Source of the DNA: Acidisoma sp965199065
Lineage (GTDB): Bacteria > Pseudomonadota > Alphaproteobacteria > Acetobacterales > Acetobacteraceae
Length of the DNA: 64,000 nt
Assembly: GCF_965199065.1 (NCBI RefSeq)
Contig: NZ_CBDAQN010000002.1
Coordinates: 62,001 to 126,000, forward strand
Direction of reading: 5' to 3'
The position numbers were made by a program, and so were the translations under genes. Under the pieces are notes generated by a model. That model searched no databases. It worked only from the letters and a program-made list of their open reading frames with translations, and was not told the DNA's origin. Positions 43,364 to 51,521 of this stretch are shown piece by piece (positions within the stretch are counted from its first letter, which is position 1; every line of letters starts with the position of its first letter).

Positions 43364-44287
43364 ATGCCTGACAACACAATCAAGACCGTACTCCAGAAGA
43401 GTATTGACCGCCGCCGCTTCATGAGGCGCTCCGGGCTTGGCCTGACCGGATTGGCAACTGCAGTCTCAGGTGCGTTTCTATCCGCCAAGCCCGCGCGCGC
43501 TCAGGCCCTGACCGACGCGGACATCTTCAACTTTGCTTTGAATTTCGAGTATCTCGGGTCGCAGTATTATCTTGCGGCGCTTGGCACTTCCTTGCCTGCG
43601 AGCCTGACAGGTACCGGCGCAGGTGCGGTGATCCTGCCGACCCCGACTGCCGTTCCGTTCCAGAACAAGGCCGTTGCTTACTTCGCTCAGCAGCTCGCTG
43701 TTGACGAACTCGCGCACGTCACCGTTATCCGGGAGGCTCTGGCGGCTGAGGGCGCCACTCCGATCCCGCAACCGGTTATCAACCTCAACACGAGCTGGAC
43801 TTCGCTCGCGGCGGCGGCAGGATTGATCACTCCGGGCCAGACCTTCAATCCCTTCGCTAGCGAAACCGACTTCCTGCTGGGTGCCTACGTTCTGGAGGAT
43901 GTTTGCGTCACCGCACTTTGTGGCGCGGCGCCGCTAATCTCAAGCAAGGTGAACTTGGCCTATGCCGCGTCCATTCTCGGCGTGGAGGGCTACCAGGTCG
44001 GCCTCATCAGATCGCGTCTATCGGCGATCGGCGCGGATGTCGCTACGGATGCCATCTCCGCTCTTCGGTCGAGCCTCTCGAACACGGTCGTCAACATGGG
44101 CGTCAATGATGTAGGCACAAATGCCTATGGCAACCCCTTCAACTTCACCAATGCTGACAGCAACGCCCAGGCGTTTCGTCGCACCCCCCAGGAAGTTCTG
44201 GCGATTGCATACGGTGGGGCACCGGCGGGTGGCGGATTCTTTCCGAATGGCGTAAACGGCGCCATCACAACCACGGCTTCCGCCTGA
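43364..44287 (+). CDS. Tat-signal ferritin-like protein, copy 3 with altered metal ligands
   Basis: Third paralogue, 307 residues. RRR at 16-18 and a hydrophobic stretch ending ARAQ form the twin-arginine signal. Compared with copies 1 and 2, the LEAE helix position reads LGSQ (residues 64-67) and the EGYH position reads EGYQ (Q211), so two of the expected metal-binding positions are lost; E62, E115, H118 and E178 remain. It may be a non-catalytic subunit that forms hetero-oligomers with copy 2. Two possible terminators follow. Confidence 0.85.
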   Translation: MPDNTIKTVLQKSIDRRRFMRRSGLGLTGLATAVSGAFLSAKPARAQALTDADIFNFALNFEYLGSQYYLAALGTSLPASLTGTGAGAVILPTPTAVPFQNKAVAYFAQQLAVDELAHVTVIREALAAEGATPIPQPVINLNTSWTSLAAAAGLITPGQTFNPFASETDFLLGAYVLEDVCVTALCGAAPLISSKVNLAYAASILGVEGYQVGLIRSRLSAIGADVATDAISALRSSLSNTVVNMGVNDVGTNAYGNPFNFTNADSNAQAFRRTPQEVLAIAYGGAPAGGGFFPNGVNGAITTTASA

Positions 44288-44291
44288 TCGT

Positions 44292-44309
44292 CTGGCTCGG
44301 TTGAGCCAG
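44292..44309 (+). terminator. Hairpin after ferritin-like copy 3
   Basis: CTGGCTC and GAGCCAG form 7-base perfect arms around GGTT, 5 bases after the stop codon. No T-run follows, so the stronger hairpin at 44326 is the more likely terminator. Confidence 0.4.
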
Positions 44310-44325
44310 CCGCCTTCTCAGCTGC

Positions 44326-44378
44326 AAGCGTGCGCCTGACCTGGTCCGTTGCGGACGGTAGTCAGGGGCACGCTTTTC
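44326..44378 (+). terminator. Rho-independent terminator candidate
   Basis: AAGCGTGCGCCTGAC (44326-44340) pairs with GTCAGGGGCACGCTT (44361-44375) with one mismatch and is followed by TTTCC; the loop holds a second small stem (GTCCG-TTG-CGGAC). It lies between the convergent ferritin-like and transglycosylase genes. Confidence 0.7.
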
Positions 44379-44382
44379 CTTG

Positions 44383-44796
44383 TCAATCGTGATGATGGAC
44401 CCGTACGAACAGCGCCTCGGCCGCCTGGATGACCTGCGACTGGTAGGAGAGGTTGAGCTGGCGGGTGTGAGAGTGGTAGTCGCCGATTGCCCGCATGAGA
44501 TCGCCTCGATCCTCGGCGAGGTAGGTTTTGAGGATCGCCCCGGCTGCGGCGATATTATAGCAGGGCGCGTTGATGAGACGGGCCCGGACCTGACTGGCCG
44601 GTTCTCGCGTGTATGCCACGAGCGGCCCAATCCAACGCGTGTTGATCTGCATAACCCCTAGGTCCTGCGATCCGTCGGCGTCGTTGCTAATGGTCCCTGG
44701 CCGGCCGCCTTCTATCGCCTGGATAGACGGCAGCACCCGAGGCGGGAGGTGGTAGATCGACGCGACGAGCGCCATGCAAGCGAGGAACGGTATCAC
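44383..44796 (-). CDS. Small lytic transglycosylase (SLT domain)
   Basis: A 137-residue peptidoglycan-cleaving enzyme with a short hydrophobic N-terminus and one SLT domain. The catalytic glutamate is E29 in IQAIEGGRPG; DLGVMQINTRW and CYNIAAAGAILKTYL are the other domain motifs, and YHSHT replaces the usual YN-G-Y pattern near the end. It resembles VirB1-type specialised transglycosylases, which open the wall for secretion machines, but no type IV secretion gene is present. The start is GTG at 44796 or ATG at 44775. It could make room for one of the two T2SS; this is inference. Confidence 0.85.
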   Translation of the reverse strand: MIPFLACMALVASIYHLPPRVLPSIQAIEGGRPGTISNDADGSQDLGVMQINTRWIGPLVAYTREPASQVRARLINAPCYNIAAAGAILKTYLAEDRGDLMRAIGDYHSHTRQLNLSYQSQVIQAAEALFVRVHHHD

Positions 44797-45319
44797 GACG
44801 GCAGCATCCTGGATGATACGGCTGACAGCTTCTACTGGCTAAACGCCGCGCCGGGAAGCCGTGAACAAAAACAAACCGCCGAAGCAGGCGAGAGGCAGCC
44901 TCGACGGCGTTGGGTCTGCACAAACGTAAGCCGCAGCCGATTACGCGAAACGGCAGCCGCTTACAACACAGGGCCGCCGCCCGGACGATAGATGACAAAG
45001 CACCCTGCGACGGCTCTATGTCAACACTCCCATATATCCGAACCGAAATCGAAATGGATTGACGTTGCGACGGAACGTTACAAATCGTCGCGTGAAAAGC
45101 GCTAGCCGTCAGCTTCTGCAGAATTGTCAGCGATTGCAGAAACTGCTTTCACCGGTATTCGGTCGATGCTCCAAACAAATTGCGTTGAGCATTCATGAAA
45201 CCGTCATCGCATTGCTACAGACGCGCGGCGTGCGATGAATGAAAACACCTCCAACCCTGGCCGTGCTCGAAAGGTCGAGATGGCTCTGGCAACAATTGTA
45301 TTTGTGGAGGGTTCCTCTC
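44797..45319. other. Non-coding region upstream of the phosphoesterase gene
   Basis: About 520 bases between the divergent transglycosylase and phosphoesterase genes. The half from 45000 on is richer in A and T and includes a Pho-box-like 18-mer at 45190-45207. No other gene-like frame or repeat was seen. Confidence 0.5.
45190..45207 (+). promoter_or_regulatory. Possible Pho box upstream of the phosphoesterase
   Basis: CATTCAT-GAAA-CCGTCAT has the 7-4-7 layout of a PhoB site (consensus CTGTCAT-AWAW-CTGTCAY) with about four mismatches, 112 bases before the chosen start. Phosphate-starvation control would suit a secreted phosphoesterase. The match is imperfect and could be chance. Confidence 0.35.
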
Positions 45320-47296
45320 TTGCAGAAATCAACGTGGGCGCGAACGCGCCTGCAATTCCGGTCGGCGATGCTCGCCGCGACCGCCGCTAGCCTGATCGCA
45401 GGCCCGGTGGTTCCGGCCTTCGCCCAATCCGCCGCCGCGACCGGTGGCGTCGACAATATGGTTGGATCGCCGCCTGCGAGCACTCCGATCCAGCACATCG
45501 TCGTCATCATCGGCGAGAACCGCACGTTCGACCATGTGTTCGCAACGTATCAGCCGCCGCACGGGGAAAAGGTGTTCAACCTCCTCTCCGAGGGCATTAT
45601 CAACGCGAACGGCACGCCCGGACCGAACTACCGCAACGCCGGACAGTTCTCGGCCCAGCAGCCGGCCAATTACAGCACGCACCCCGGCGGCAAGGTTCTC
45701 TACACGAACCTTCCGGCGCCCGGCACGGACGGCGCGCCGACCGCGTCGTCAGACAGCAACCCGCCTCCCTTCGCGAGCGTTGCGGCGGTCGCGGCTGTTG
45801 AGTCACAGATCAACGACGGCCTGCCCAGCGCCGATTACAATCTGCTGACGACGGGCGCGACCGGCCTCGCCTCGGATGTCGCGGACACGCGCATCACGAA
45901 CGCGAACTCGCTCCCGGATGGCCCTTATCAGATCACCGGCCCGACCCTGCCGTACGACTCCTATACAGCGAGCCCGGTTCATCGCTTCTACGAGATGTGG
46001 CAACAAACTGATTGCGCCAAAGGCCATATCACAGCCGCCAATCCTTCCGGCTGCTTGAACGACCTCTTTCCCTGGACCGAAGTCACCGAGGGCGCCGGCA
46101 CCAACGGCAAGCCGCAACCCGCCGGGTTCAATAATCTGACAACGGGCGAAGGCTCGGCGTCGATGGGCTTCTTCAACATGGCGCAGGGGGACGCGGCAAC
46201 GTTCAAGTCGCTCGCCGACCAGTACACGATCAGCGACAACTACCATCAGGCCATCATGGGCGGCACCGGCGCCAACCACATCGCGCTCGGGACCGGCCTC
46301 GCCATCTATTACACCGATGGTCAGGGCAACGTCGCGACGCCGCCCGCGGATGAAATCGAGAACCCCAACAGCCAATCCGGCACCAACAACTGGTGGGTGC
46401 AGGACGGCTACTCGGGCGGTTCATATAGCAATTGCTCGGACGACACGCAGCCGGGCGTGACGGCAGTCCGCACCTACCTCAAGTCTCTGCCGTCGAAGCC
46501 CGCCCTGAAGTGCAAGAAGGACGCCTACTACCTTCTCAACAACTACAACCCGGGCTACTTCGGGGACGGCACCGTCAACACCTCGACCTTCACCGTGCCG
46601 CCTTCGCCGGTGCACACGATCGCGGATGTCCTGAACGCGCACAACATCTCCTGGAAATACTACGGCGCCGGATGGGACAACTACGTGGCCAACCCGTCGA
46701 GCGACCTCGGCGGCCTCTATTGCAACATCTGCAATCCCTTCCTGTATGAAACCAACATCATGACGAGCGCGACGCAGCGCTCGACGCATCTGAAGGACGT
46801 GCCGGATCTGGTCTCCGACATCAGCACCGGCAATCTGCCGGCGGTCTCGATCATCAAGCCCGATGGCCTGCTCGACGGACATCCGGCTTCGTCTAAGCTC
46901 GATCTCTTCGAAGCCTTCGCCAGCAACATCGTCTCCGAGATCCAGGCCAACCCCAAGCTGTGGGCGCATACCGCGATCCTCATCACCTTCGACGAGGGCG
47001 GTGGATACTGGGACTCGGGCTACATCCAGCCGCTCGACTTCTTCGGCGACGGCACGCGTATCCCGGCGATTATGGTCTCGCCCTACTCCACCGGCGGCCA
47101 TGTCACCCACGTCTACGCAGATCATGTCTCGTTCCTGAAGTTCATCGAGCGGAACTGGGGTCTCGAGGCGGTCTCCAAGAGCGGCCGTGACAACCTGCCT
47201 GACCCGATCGCCTACGCCAACAACCCGTATGCTCCGGTCAACAGCCCGGCCATCGGCGACCTGATGGATATGTTCAACTTTTACCAGAAGAACTGA
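45320..47296 (+). CDS. Secreted phosphoesterase / phospholipase C-like acid phosphatase
   Basis: A 658-residue exported enzyme of the phosphoesterase family that includes AcpA and phospholipase C. I chose a TTG start at 45320 because GGAGGG lies 8 bases before it and it gives a basic N-terminus and a signal peptide ending PAFAQ; the frame is open to an ATG at 45239. The family motif GENRTFDHVF is at about 64-73 and the metal-binding ITFDEGGGYWD near 560; the middle has MGGTGANHI. It likely hydrolyses phosphate esters outside the cell. Position next to T2SS-2 suggests a secreted substrate, as for the phosphatase secreted by the Hxc system of Pseudomonas; that is inference. Confidence 0.9.
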   Translation: MQKSTWARTRLQFRSAMLAATAASLIAGPVVPAFAQSAAATGGVDNMVGSPPASTPIQHIVVIIGENRTFDHVFATYQPPHGEKVFNLLSEGIINANGTPGPNYRNAGQFSAQQPANYSTHPGGKVLYTNLPAPGTDGAPTASSDSNPPPFASVAAVAAVESQINDGLPSADYNLLTTGATGLASDVADTRITNANSLPDGPYQITGPTLPYDSYTASPVHRFYEMWQQTDCAKGHITAANPSGCLNDLFPWTEVTEGAGTNGKPQPAGFNNLTTGEGSASMGFFNMAQGDAATFKSLADQYTISDNYHQAIMGGTGANHIALGTGLAIYYTDGQGNVATPPADEIENPNSQSGTNNWWVQDGYSGGSYSNCSDDTQPGVTAVRTYLKSLPSKPALKCKKDAYYLLNNYNPGYFGDGTVNTSTFTVPPSPVHTIADVLNAHNISWKYYGAGWDNYVANPSSDLGGLYCNICNPFLYETNIMTSATQRSTHLKDVPDLVSDISTGNLPAVSIIKPDGLLDGHPASSKLDLFEAFASNIVSEIQANPKLWAHTAILITFDEGGGYWDSGYIQPLDFFGDGTRIPAIMVSPYSTGGHVTHVYADHVSFLKFIERNWGLEAVSKSGRDNLPDPIAYANNPYAPVNSPAIGDLMDMFNFYQKN

Positions 47297-47323
47297 TGTT
47301 GCGCTGACATCAGGACAAGGCCG

Positions 47324-47362
47324 GTCGGGGCAGCGCGTAGGCGCCGCCCCGACTTTCTGCTT
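47324..47362 (+). terminator. Terminator after the phosphoesterase gene
   Basis: GTCGGGGC (47324-47331) pairs with GCCCCGAC (47346-47353), with an inner GCGC-GTAG-GCGC stem, followed by TTTCTGCTT. It separates the phosphoesterase from the SPFH operon, so the latter should have its own promoter or depend on readthrough. Confidence 0.7.
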
Positions 47363-47377
47363 CGAGGTGTATCAGTA

Positions 47378-49330
47378 ATGGGGCGACCCGGAATTTCGAC
47401 CGCTGACGATATTGATCTTCATGCGCTGCCTGCTTTCGCCGATGCCGGAGGCGTCATGCGGCTTCTACGGCGGGTCGCGGGCTGCCAGTTTCTTTTCCTC
47501 GCTCTTCTCCTCGCACCCACCCTCTGGGCACGCCTCCATGCGAAGTGGTCGCCTCCCTGGGCGCCGGTATGGGAGGGGTTCGTCCGAACCGGCGCCGTCG
47601 GCGCCCTTTGCGCCACCCTTTTTCTCGCGCTGACCGGCACGCTTGCCTGCCTCCTCCTGGCCTCCGCGCGACACCGTACCTTCCGCCACGAGGGGCTCGA
47701 CACCAGCCTCGAGCGCGCTCCCGTGACCATCGCCGCCGGCTGGCCGCAGGCTATCGTCGTGCTCGCCGGAGCCGCGCTCGCGGCCTCCAGCCTGCATGTC
47801 TGGCCGCCGCTGCCGGCCCTGGCGCGCGACACCATGCCGAACTGGCCGGTCTCCGCGGCGCTCATGGTCATCCCGGCCTTCTTTTTGATGGTCCTCGAAA
47901 GCGTTGTATCGTCCACGTCGCCGGGCCGTCTGCCTGAAGTGCCGAGCCTCGCCGCGCTGCTGCGACTGCCGGTCGTCGCGCTCGCCGCCCATGCCGCGAT
48001 CATCGTCGCCGGCGGGTTCGGTCTCCCTGGCGGGACATTGGCCGCCACCGTGGTCGACGTCTTCTTCTATATCGTTGCGGCCGAACTCGCGGTACGGACG
48101 GTCGCGGTCTGGTTCCTGCCGCCTCCCGTGCCGGAGCTGGCGCGCGCCTCCATCGGCAGCGCCGCAGCCTCCCTCCTGCAGCCGGGCGCGCTGCGGCCCG
48201 GCGAGATGACGCGGCGCATGCGCCGGAACTTCGGCATCGACATCAGCCGCAGCTGGGCAGTGGCCTACGCCCGCACGGCGGCGGCTCCGGTTCTGCTCGT
48301 CCTGCTGATGTTCACCTGGGGTTTGAGCGGCGTCACCCGGATCAATCTGGACCAGCGCGGCTCCTACGAGCGCTTCGGCGCACCGGTTGCCATGCTGCGG
48401 CCCGGCCTGCACGTGCTGCTCCCCTGGCCCTTCGGCCGCGTCCGCCTCGTCGAATACGGCGTCGTCCATGCGCTTCCGATCGGCGCCACGGTCAACGGCC
48501 CCACGAACTCAGGGCAGCTGCCGCAGGATGCCTCGACAGCCGACGGTCCGGCGCCGCGCAGCGCCAACAGGCTGTGGGACGAGCAACTCCGCAACGACAC
48601 GTCCTACATCATCGCGAGCCAGACCGGGGACCGCCAGAGCTTCGAGACCGTCAGCGTGGTCATGACCGTGCTCTACCGGATCGGGCTTGACGACGAATCG
48701 GCGCGGCGGGCGCTCTACGGCGCCATCGATCAGGCGGCGCTCGTGCGCGCCCTGGCAGGCCGCGAACTGTCGCATTTCTTCGCCTCCCGGACCCTTCTTG
48801 CCGTTCTCGGCGAGCGCAACGAAGAGATCGCCACACAGCTGCGTGGCGCCCTCCAGGCCGATCTCGACCGCGACAGGAGCGGGCTCGAGGTCGTGGCGCT
48901 GGTCGTCGAATCCATGCATCCGCCGAGCGGCGCCGCCACCGCCTATCGCGGCGTGCAGACGGAACAGATCATCGCCTCGATGCGCTATTCCGAGGAAATG
49001 GGGCGGGCGCAGGGAACGTTGAGCGTCGCCGCCGCGGACGCGCACAACATGCGGGATTCGGCGGCAGCGGCGGCTGCTGAGCTGGTCAGCTCCGCCACCG
49101 TCGAACGCTGGCAATCGAGCGCCGATACCCTGGCCTTCCGCCACTCCGGGAACGCTTTCCTGATCGAACGCTACTTCGCCAATCTCGGTTCGGCCCTGAG
49201 CAAGGCGGCGGTGGAGATCATGGACAGCCGCCTGGGCGCCGCCACAACGCCGATCCTCGACCTGAGGCCCACCACCACCAACGGCACCGCACCGGTGGCG
49301 CCGGCCGCCAGCCAGGACAACTCGCAATGA
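47378..49330 (+). CDS. SPFH-domain membrane protein with extra N-terminal helices (HflK-like)
   Basis: A 650-residue protein. About six hydrophobic segments occupy residues 36-239, an addition not found in ordinary HflK. A further helix (about 303-320) leads into an SPFH/band-7 domain that starts VTRINLDQRGSYERFGAP and continues LRPGLHVLLPWPFGRVRLVEYG. The later part (SRTLLAVLGERNEEIATQLR and LEVVALVVESMHPP) follows HflK, with an Ala-rich coiled coil at the end. SPFH proteins form large membrane-bound rings that hold proteases or transporters in microdomains. Its stop overlaps the next SPFH gene by 4 bases. Confidence 0.85.
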   Translation: MGRPGISTADDIDLHALPAFADAGGVMRLLRRVAGCQFLFLALLLAPTLWARLHAKWSPPWAPVWEGFVRTGAVGALCATLFLALTGTLACLLLASARHRTFRHEGLDTSLERAPVTIAAGWPQAIVVLAGAALAASSLHVWPPLPALARDTMPNWPVSAALMVIPAFFLMVLESVVSSTSPGRLPEVPSLAALLRLPVVALAAHAAIIVAGGFGLPGGTLAATVVDVFFYIVAAELAVRTVAVWFLPPPVPELARASIGSAAASLLQPGALRPGEMTRRMRRNFGIDISRSWAVAYARTAAAPVLLVLLMFTWGLSGVTRINLDQRGSYERFGAPVAMLRPGLHVLLPWPFGRVRLVEYGVVHALPIGATVNGPTNSGQLPQDASTADGPAPRSANRLWDEQLRNDTSYIIASQTGDRQSFETVSVVMTVLYRIGLDDESARRALYGAIDQAALVRALAGRELSHFFASRTLLAVLGERNEEIATQLRGALQADLDRDRSGLEVVALVVESMHPPSGAATAYRGVQTEQIIASMRYSEEMGRAQGTLSVAAADAHNMRDSAAAAAAELVSSATVERWQSSADTLAFRHSGNAFLIERYFANLGSALSKAAVEIMDSRLGAATTPILDLRPTTTNGTAPVAPAASQDNSQ

Positions 49331-50421
49331 CCGCACATGACATCGCCATCGAGGATGCGACGCCGGCGACAGCGCCGCGCGGTCGGCAAGCGATCCGCAT
49401 GGGTCTCGCCGCGCTCATCCTGGCGGGGGCCGTCATCGTCTCGTCCCAGATCATGGTCGCGGATGGCCAGGCCGTGGTCGTCACCCGGTTCGGCAACCCG
49501 CTGCGTGTGCTGACCCATCCGGGCCTTGCCTGGAAGGTGCCGGCGCCGGTCGACAGCACCATCGCGGTCGATCTGCGGCTGCATACGACGTCGAGCGGCC
49601 TCGAGGATGTCGGCACGCGGGACGGCCTGCGAATCCTCGTACAGACGTTCCTGGCCTGGCGCGTCGCCCCCGACGCCGCCCATATCCGCCAGTTCCTGCG
49701 GTCCACCGGCAACAACCCGGATGAGGCGGCGCGCCAGCTGCGCAGCTTCGTGGGCTCGGCGCTGCAGATCACCGCGAGCAACTTCGACCTCGCCGACCTC
49801 GTCAACACCGACCCTGGCAAGGTGAGGCTCGCTGACTTCGAGCAGCAGTTGCAGGACAATGTGGCGAAGCAGGTGCTCGAGATCTACGGCGTCCGCATCG
49901 AGCAGGTCGGCGTCCAGCGCCTCAGCCTGCCGTCCGAAACGCTGGCGGCGACGGTCGCGCGCATGCGGGCCGAGCGCGAAACGGTGGCCGCTCAACGGGC
50001 CGCCGAGGGCCTGCGGATCGCGGCTCAGATCCGGTCGGATGCGGCGCGGGATGCGCGCATCACCATCGCCAACGCGCAGTCGGACGCCGCCCAGATCGAG
50101 GCCCAGTCGCGCGAGAAGGCGGCCCAGATCTACGCCGCGAGCTACGCCCGCGATCCGCAGCTCTACATGCTCCTGCGGTCGCTCGACACCATCAACACGA
50201 TCGTCGGGCCGCGGACGCGGCTCATCCTGCGCACGGATGCCGCGCCCTTCAACGTTCTGGTGCAGGGTCCGCCGATCGACTTCAAGGCCAAGGCACCGCC
50301 GCCTCCGCCGCCGGCGGGCGCGCCGCCCGGCGACGACAGGCCCGGAAGCGACAAGCTCGATGGTGGAGCCGCCTCGGTCATGGGCCTGCTCGATCCGCGG
50401 CATGGCCCGGAGGCTCCATGA
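49327..50421 (+). CDS. SPFH-domain protein (HflC-like)
   Basis: A 364-residue single-pass protein: membrane helix at about 24-42, then an SPFH domain (DGQAVVVTRFGNPLRVLTHP, LAWKVPAPVDSTIAVDLRLH). The coiled coil (MRAERETVAAQRAAEGLRIA onward) has the repeat found in HflC. The C-terminus is Pro-rich (APPPPPPAGAPP). The ATG overlaps the previous stop and its own stop overlaps the third SPFH gene (ATGA in both). No FtsH or other protease gene is present, which argues against the classical FtsH-modulator role. Confidence 0.87.
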   Translation: MTAHDIAIEDATPATAPRGRQAIRMGLAALILAGAVIVSSQIMVADGQAVVVTRFGNPLRVLTHPGLAWKVPAPVDSTIAVDLRLHTTSSGLEDVGTRDGLRILVQTFLAWRVAPDAAHIRQFLRSTGNNPDEAARQLRSFVGSALQITASNFDLADLVNTDPGKVRLADFEQQLQDNVAKQVLEIYGVRIEQVGVQRLSLPSETLAATVARMRAERETVAAQRAAEGLRIAAQIRSDAARDARITIANAQSDAAQIEAQSREKAAQIYAASYARDPQLYMLLRSLDTINTIVGPRTRLILRTDAAPFNVLVQGPPIDFKAKAPPPPPPAGAPPGDDRPGSDKLDGGAASVMGLLDPRHGPEAP

Positions 50422-51521
50422 GCCAGGGTAGTCCGGAGAAGGATCCGGCGCTGCGCGGACCGCTGGCGGGGTCGGTCCGGCTAGGCTTCCTCATGCTCTA
50501 CGCCATGGTCTTTCTGCTGGCTGTCGGCTGGGTGACGACCAATCTGCGGCAGGTGCCGCCGGACAGCCGCGCCGTCGTCTTCCGCTTCGGCCGGGTGAAC
50601 CGTGTGCAGGAGGCCGGGCTGCTCCTCGCCTGGCCAACGCCCATCGAGCAGGTGCGGCTGCTGCCCGCGTCCGACCGGCAGATCGAGTATCACGTCCAGG
50701 CGCAGCAGACCGGCTTCCAGTCGGACGAGACCGACATGCAGCTCGAACCCAATGACGACGTCATCCACCTGCAGGGCGAACGGGATCTGAACAACTCGGC
50801 CTACCTGATGACGGGCGACGGCAACGTCGTCTCACTCAATGCCACCCTGTTCTTCACCATCATCGACCCGACGGCCTATCTGCTGGTCGAGGATCATGTC
50901 CGGCCCGCCCTGCAGCGGATTTTCCTCGCGACCGCCGTATCGCTCACGGCGTCGCGCAAGCTCGACGATTTTCTCGTCGCCCAGCCCGACCAGACGGGTA
51001 GCGCCGCTGCCGACGCCGGCAACCCGAACACCCTTGCCCTGGCCGCGCGACGGCAGGCGCTGCGCAGCGACCTGGTGGCGGCGATGAACGCCCGGCTCAA
51101 CAAGCTGCGCCTCGCGGGGGAGGACCTCGGCGTCGGGATCAGCCGCGTCGATCTGGTCGCGCTGCTGCCCCCGGTCGCAAAGACCGCCTTCGATGCCGTG
51201 CTGACGGCGGCGCAGATCGCCGACCAGGAGGCGGCGGCCGCCCGGACCGATGCCGCGCAGATGACCCAGGAGGCCGACCAGCAACGCGACGCTGTCCTGG
51301 CGGCGGCCTCAGCGGCGGCGGACGAGCGCATCCGTACCGCCATGTCGCAGACCGATCCGGTGGACGCCCTCGAAGCCCAGGAGACCGCGGCCAACCGCGA
51401 CACGCTGCTGACCCACGCCTATCAGGACCAGATCGCGATCATCCTGCAGCATGCGGGAGAGGTGACGGCGGTCGACATGCGAGGCGGAAAACAACTCGTG
51501 CTGCCAGGACCCATGCCATGA
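50418..51521 (+). CDS. SPFH-domain protein (HflK-like)
   Basis: A 367-residue single-pass protein: membrane helix at about 21-42, SPFH domain (PPDSRAVVFRFGRVNRVQEA, GLLLAWPTPIEQVRLLPASD) and a C-terminal Ala/Gln coiled coil. GDGNVVSLNATLFFTIIDPT is the HflK-type core. Overlaps both neighbours by 4 bases. Three different SPFH proteins in a row suggest a hetero-oligomeric ring. Confidence 0.87.
   Translation: MSQGSPEKDPALRGPLAGSVRLGFLMLYAMVFLLAVGWVTTNLRQVPPDSRAVVFRFGRVNRVQEAGLLLAWPTPIEQVRLLPASDRQIEYHVQAQQTGFQSDETDMQLEPNDDVIHLQGERDLNNSAYLMTGDGNVVSLNATLFFTIIDPTAYLLVEDHVRPALQRIFLATAVSLTASRKLDDFLVAQPDQTGSAAADAGNPNTLALAARRQALRSDLVAAMNARLNKLRLAGEDLGVGISRVDLVALLPPVAKTAFDAVLTAAQIADQEAAAARTDAAQMTQEADQQRDAVLAAASAAADERIRTAMSQTDPVDALEAQETAANRDTLLTHAYQDQIAIILQHAGEVTAVDMRGGKQLVLPGPMP

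Noticed and set aside
44383..44796. Type IV secretion or conjugation locus signalled by a VirB1-like gene
   Set aside because: No other virB/tra gene, relaxase or coupling protein is in the window.
47378..51521. Classical HflKC modulator of FtsH
   Set aside because: There are three SPFH genes rather than two, no FtsH or hfq/hflX neighbourhood, and the partner gene is a metal ATPase.
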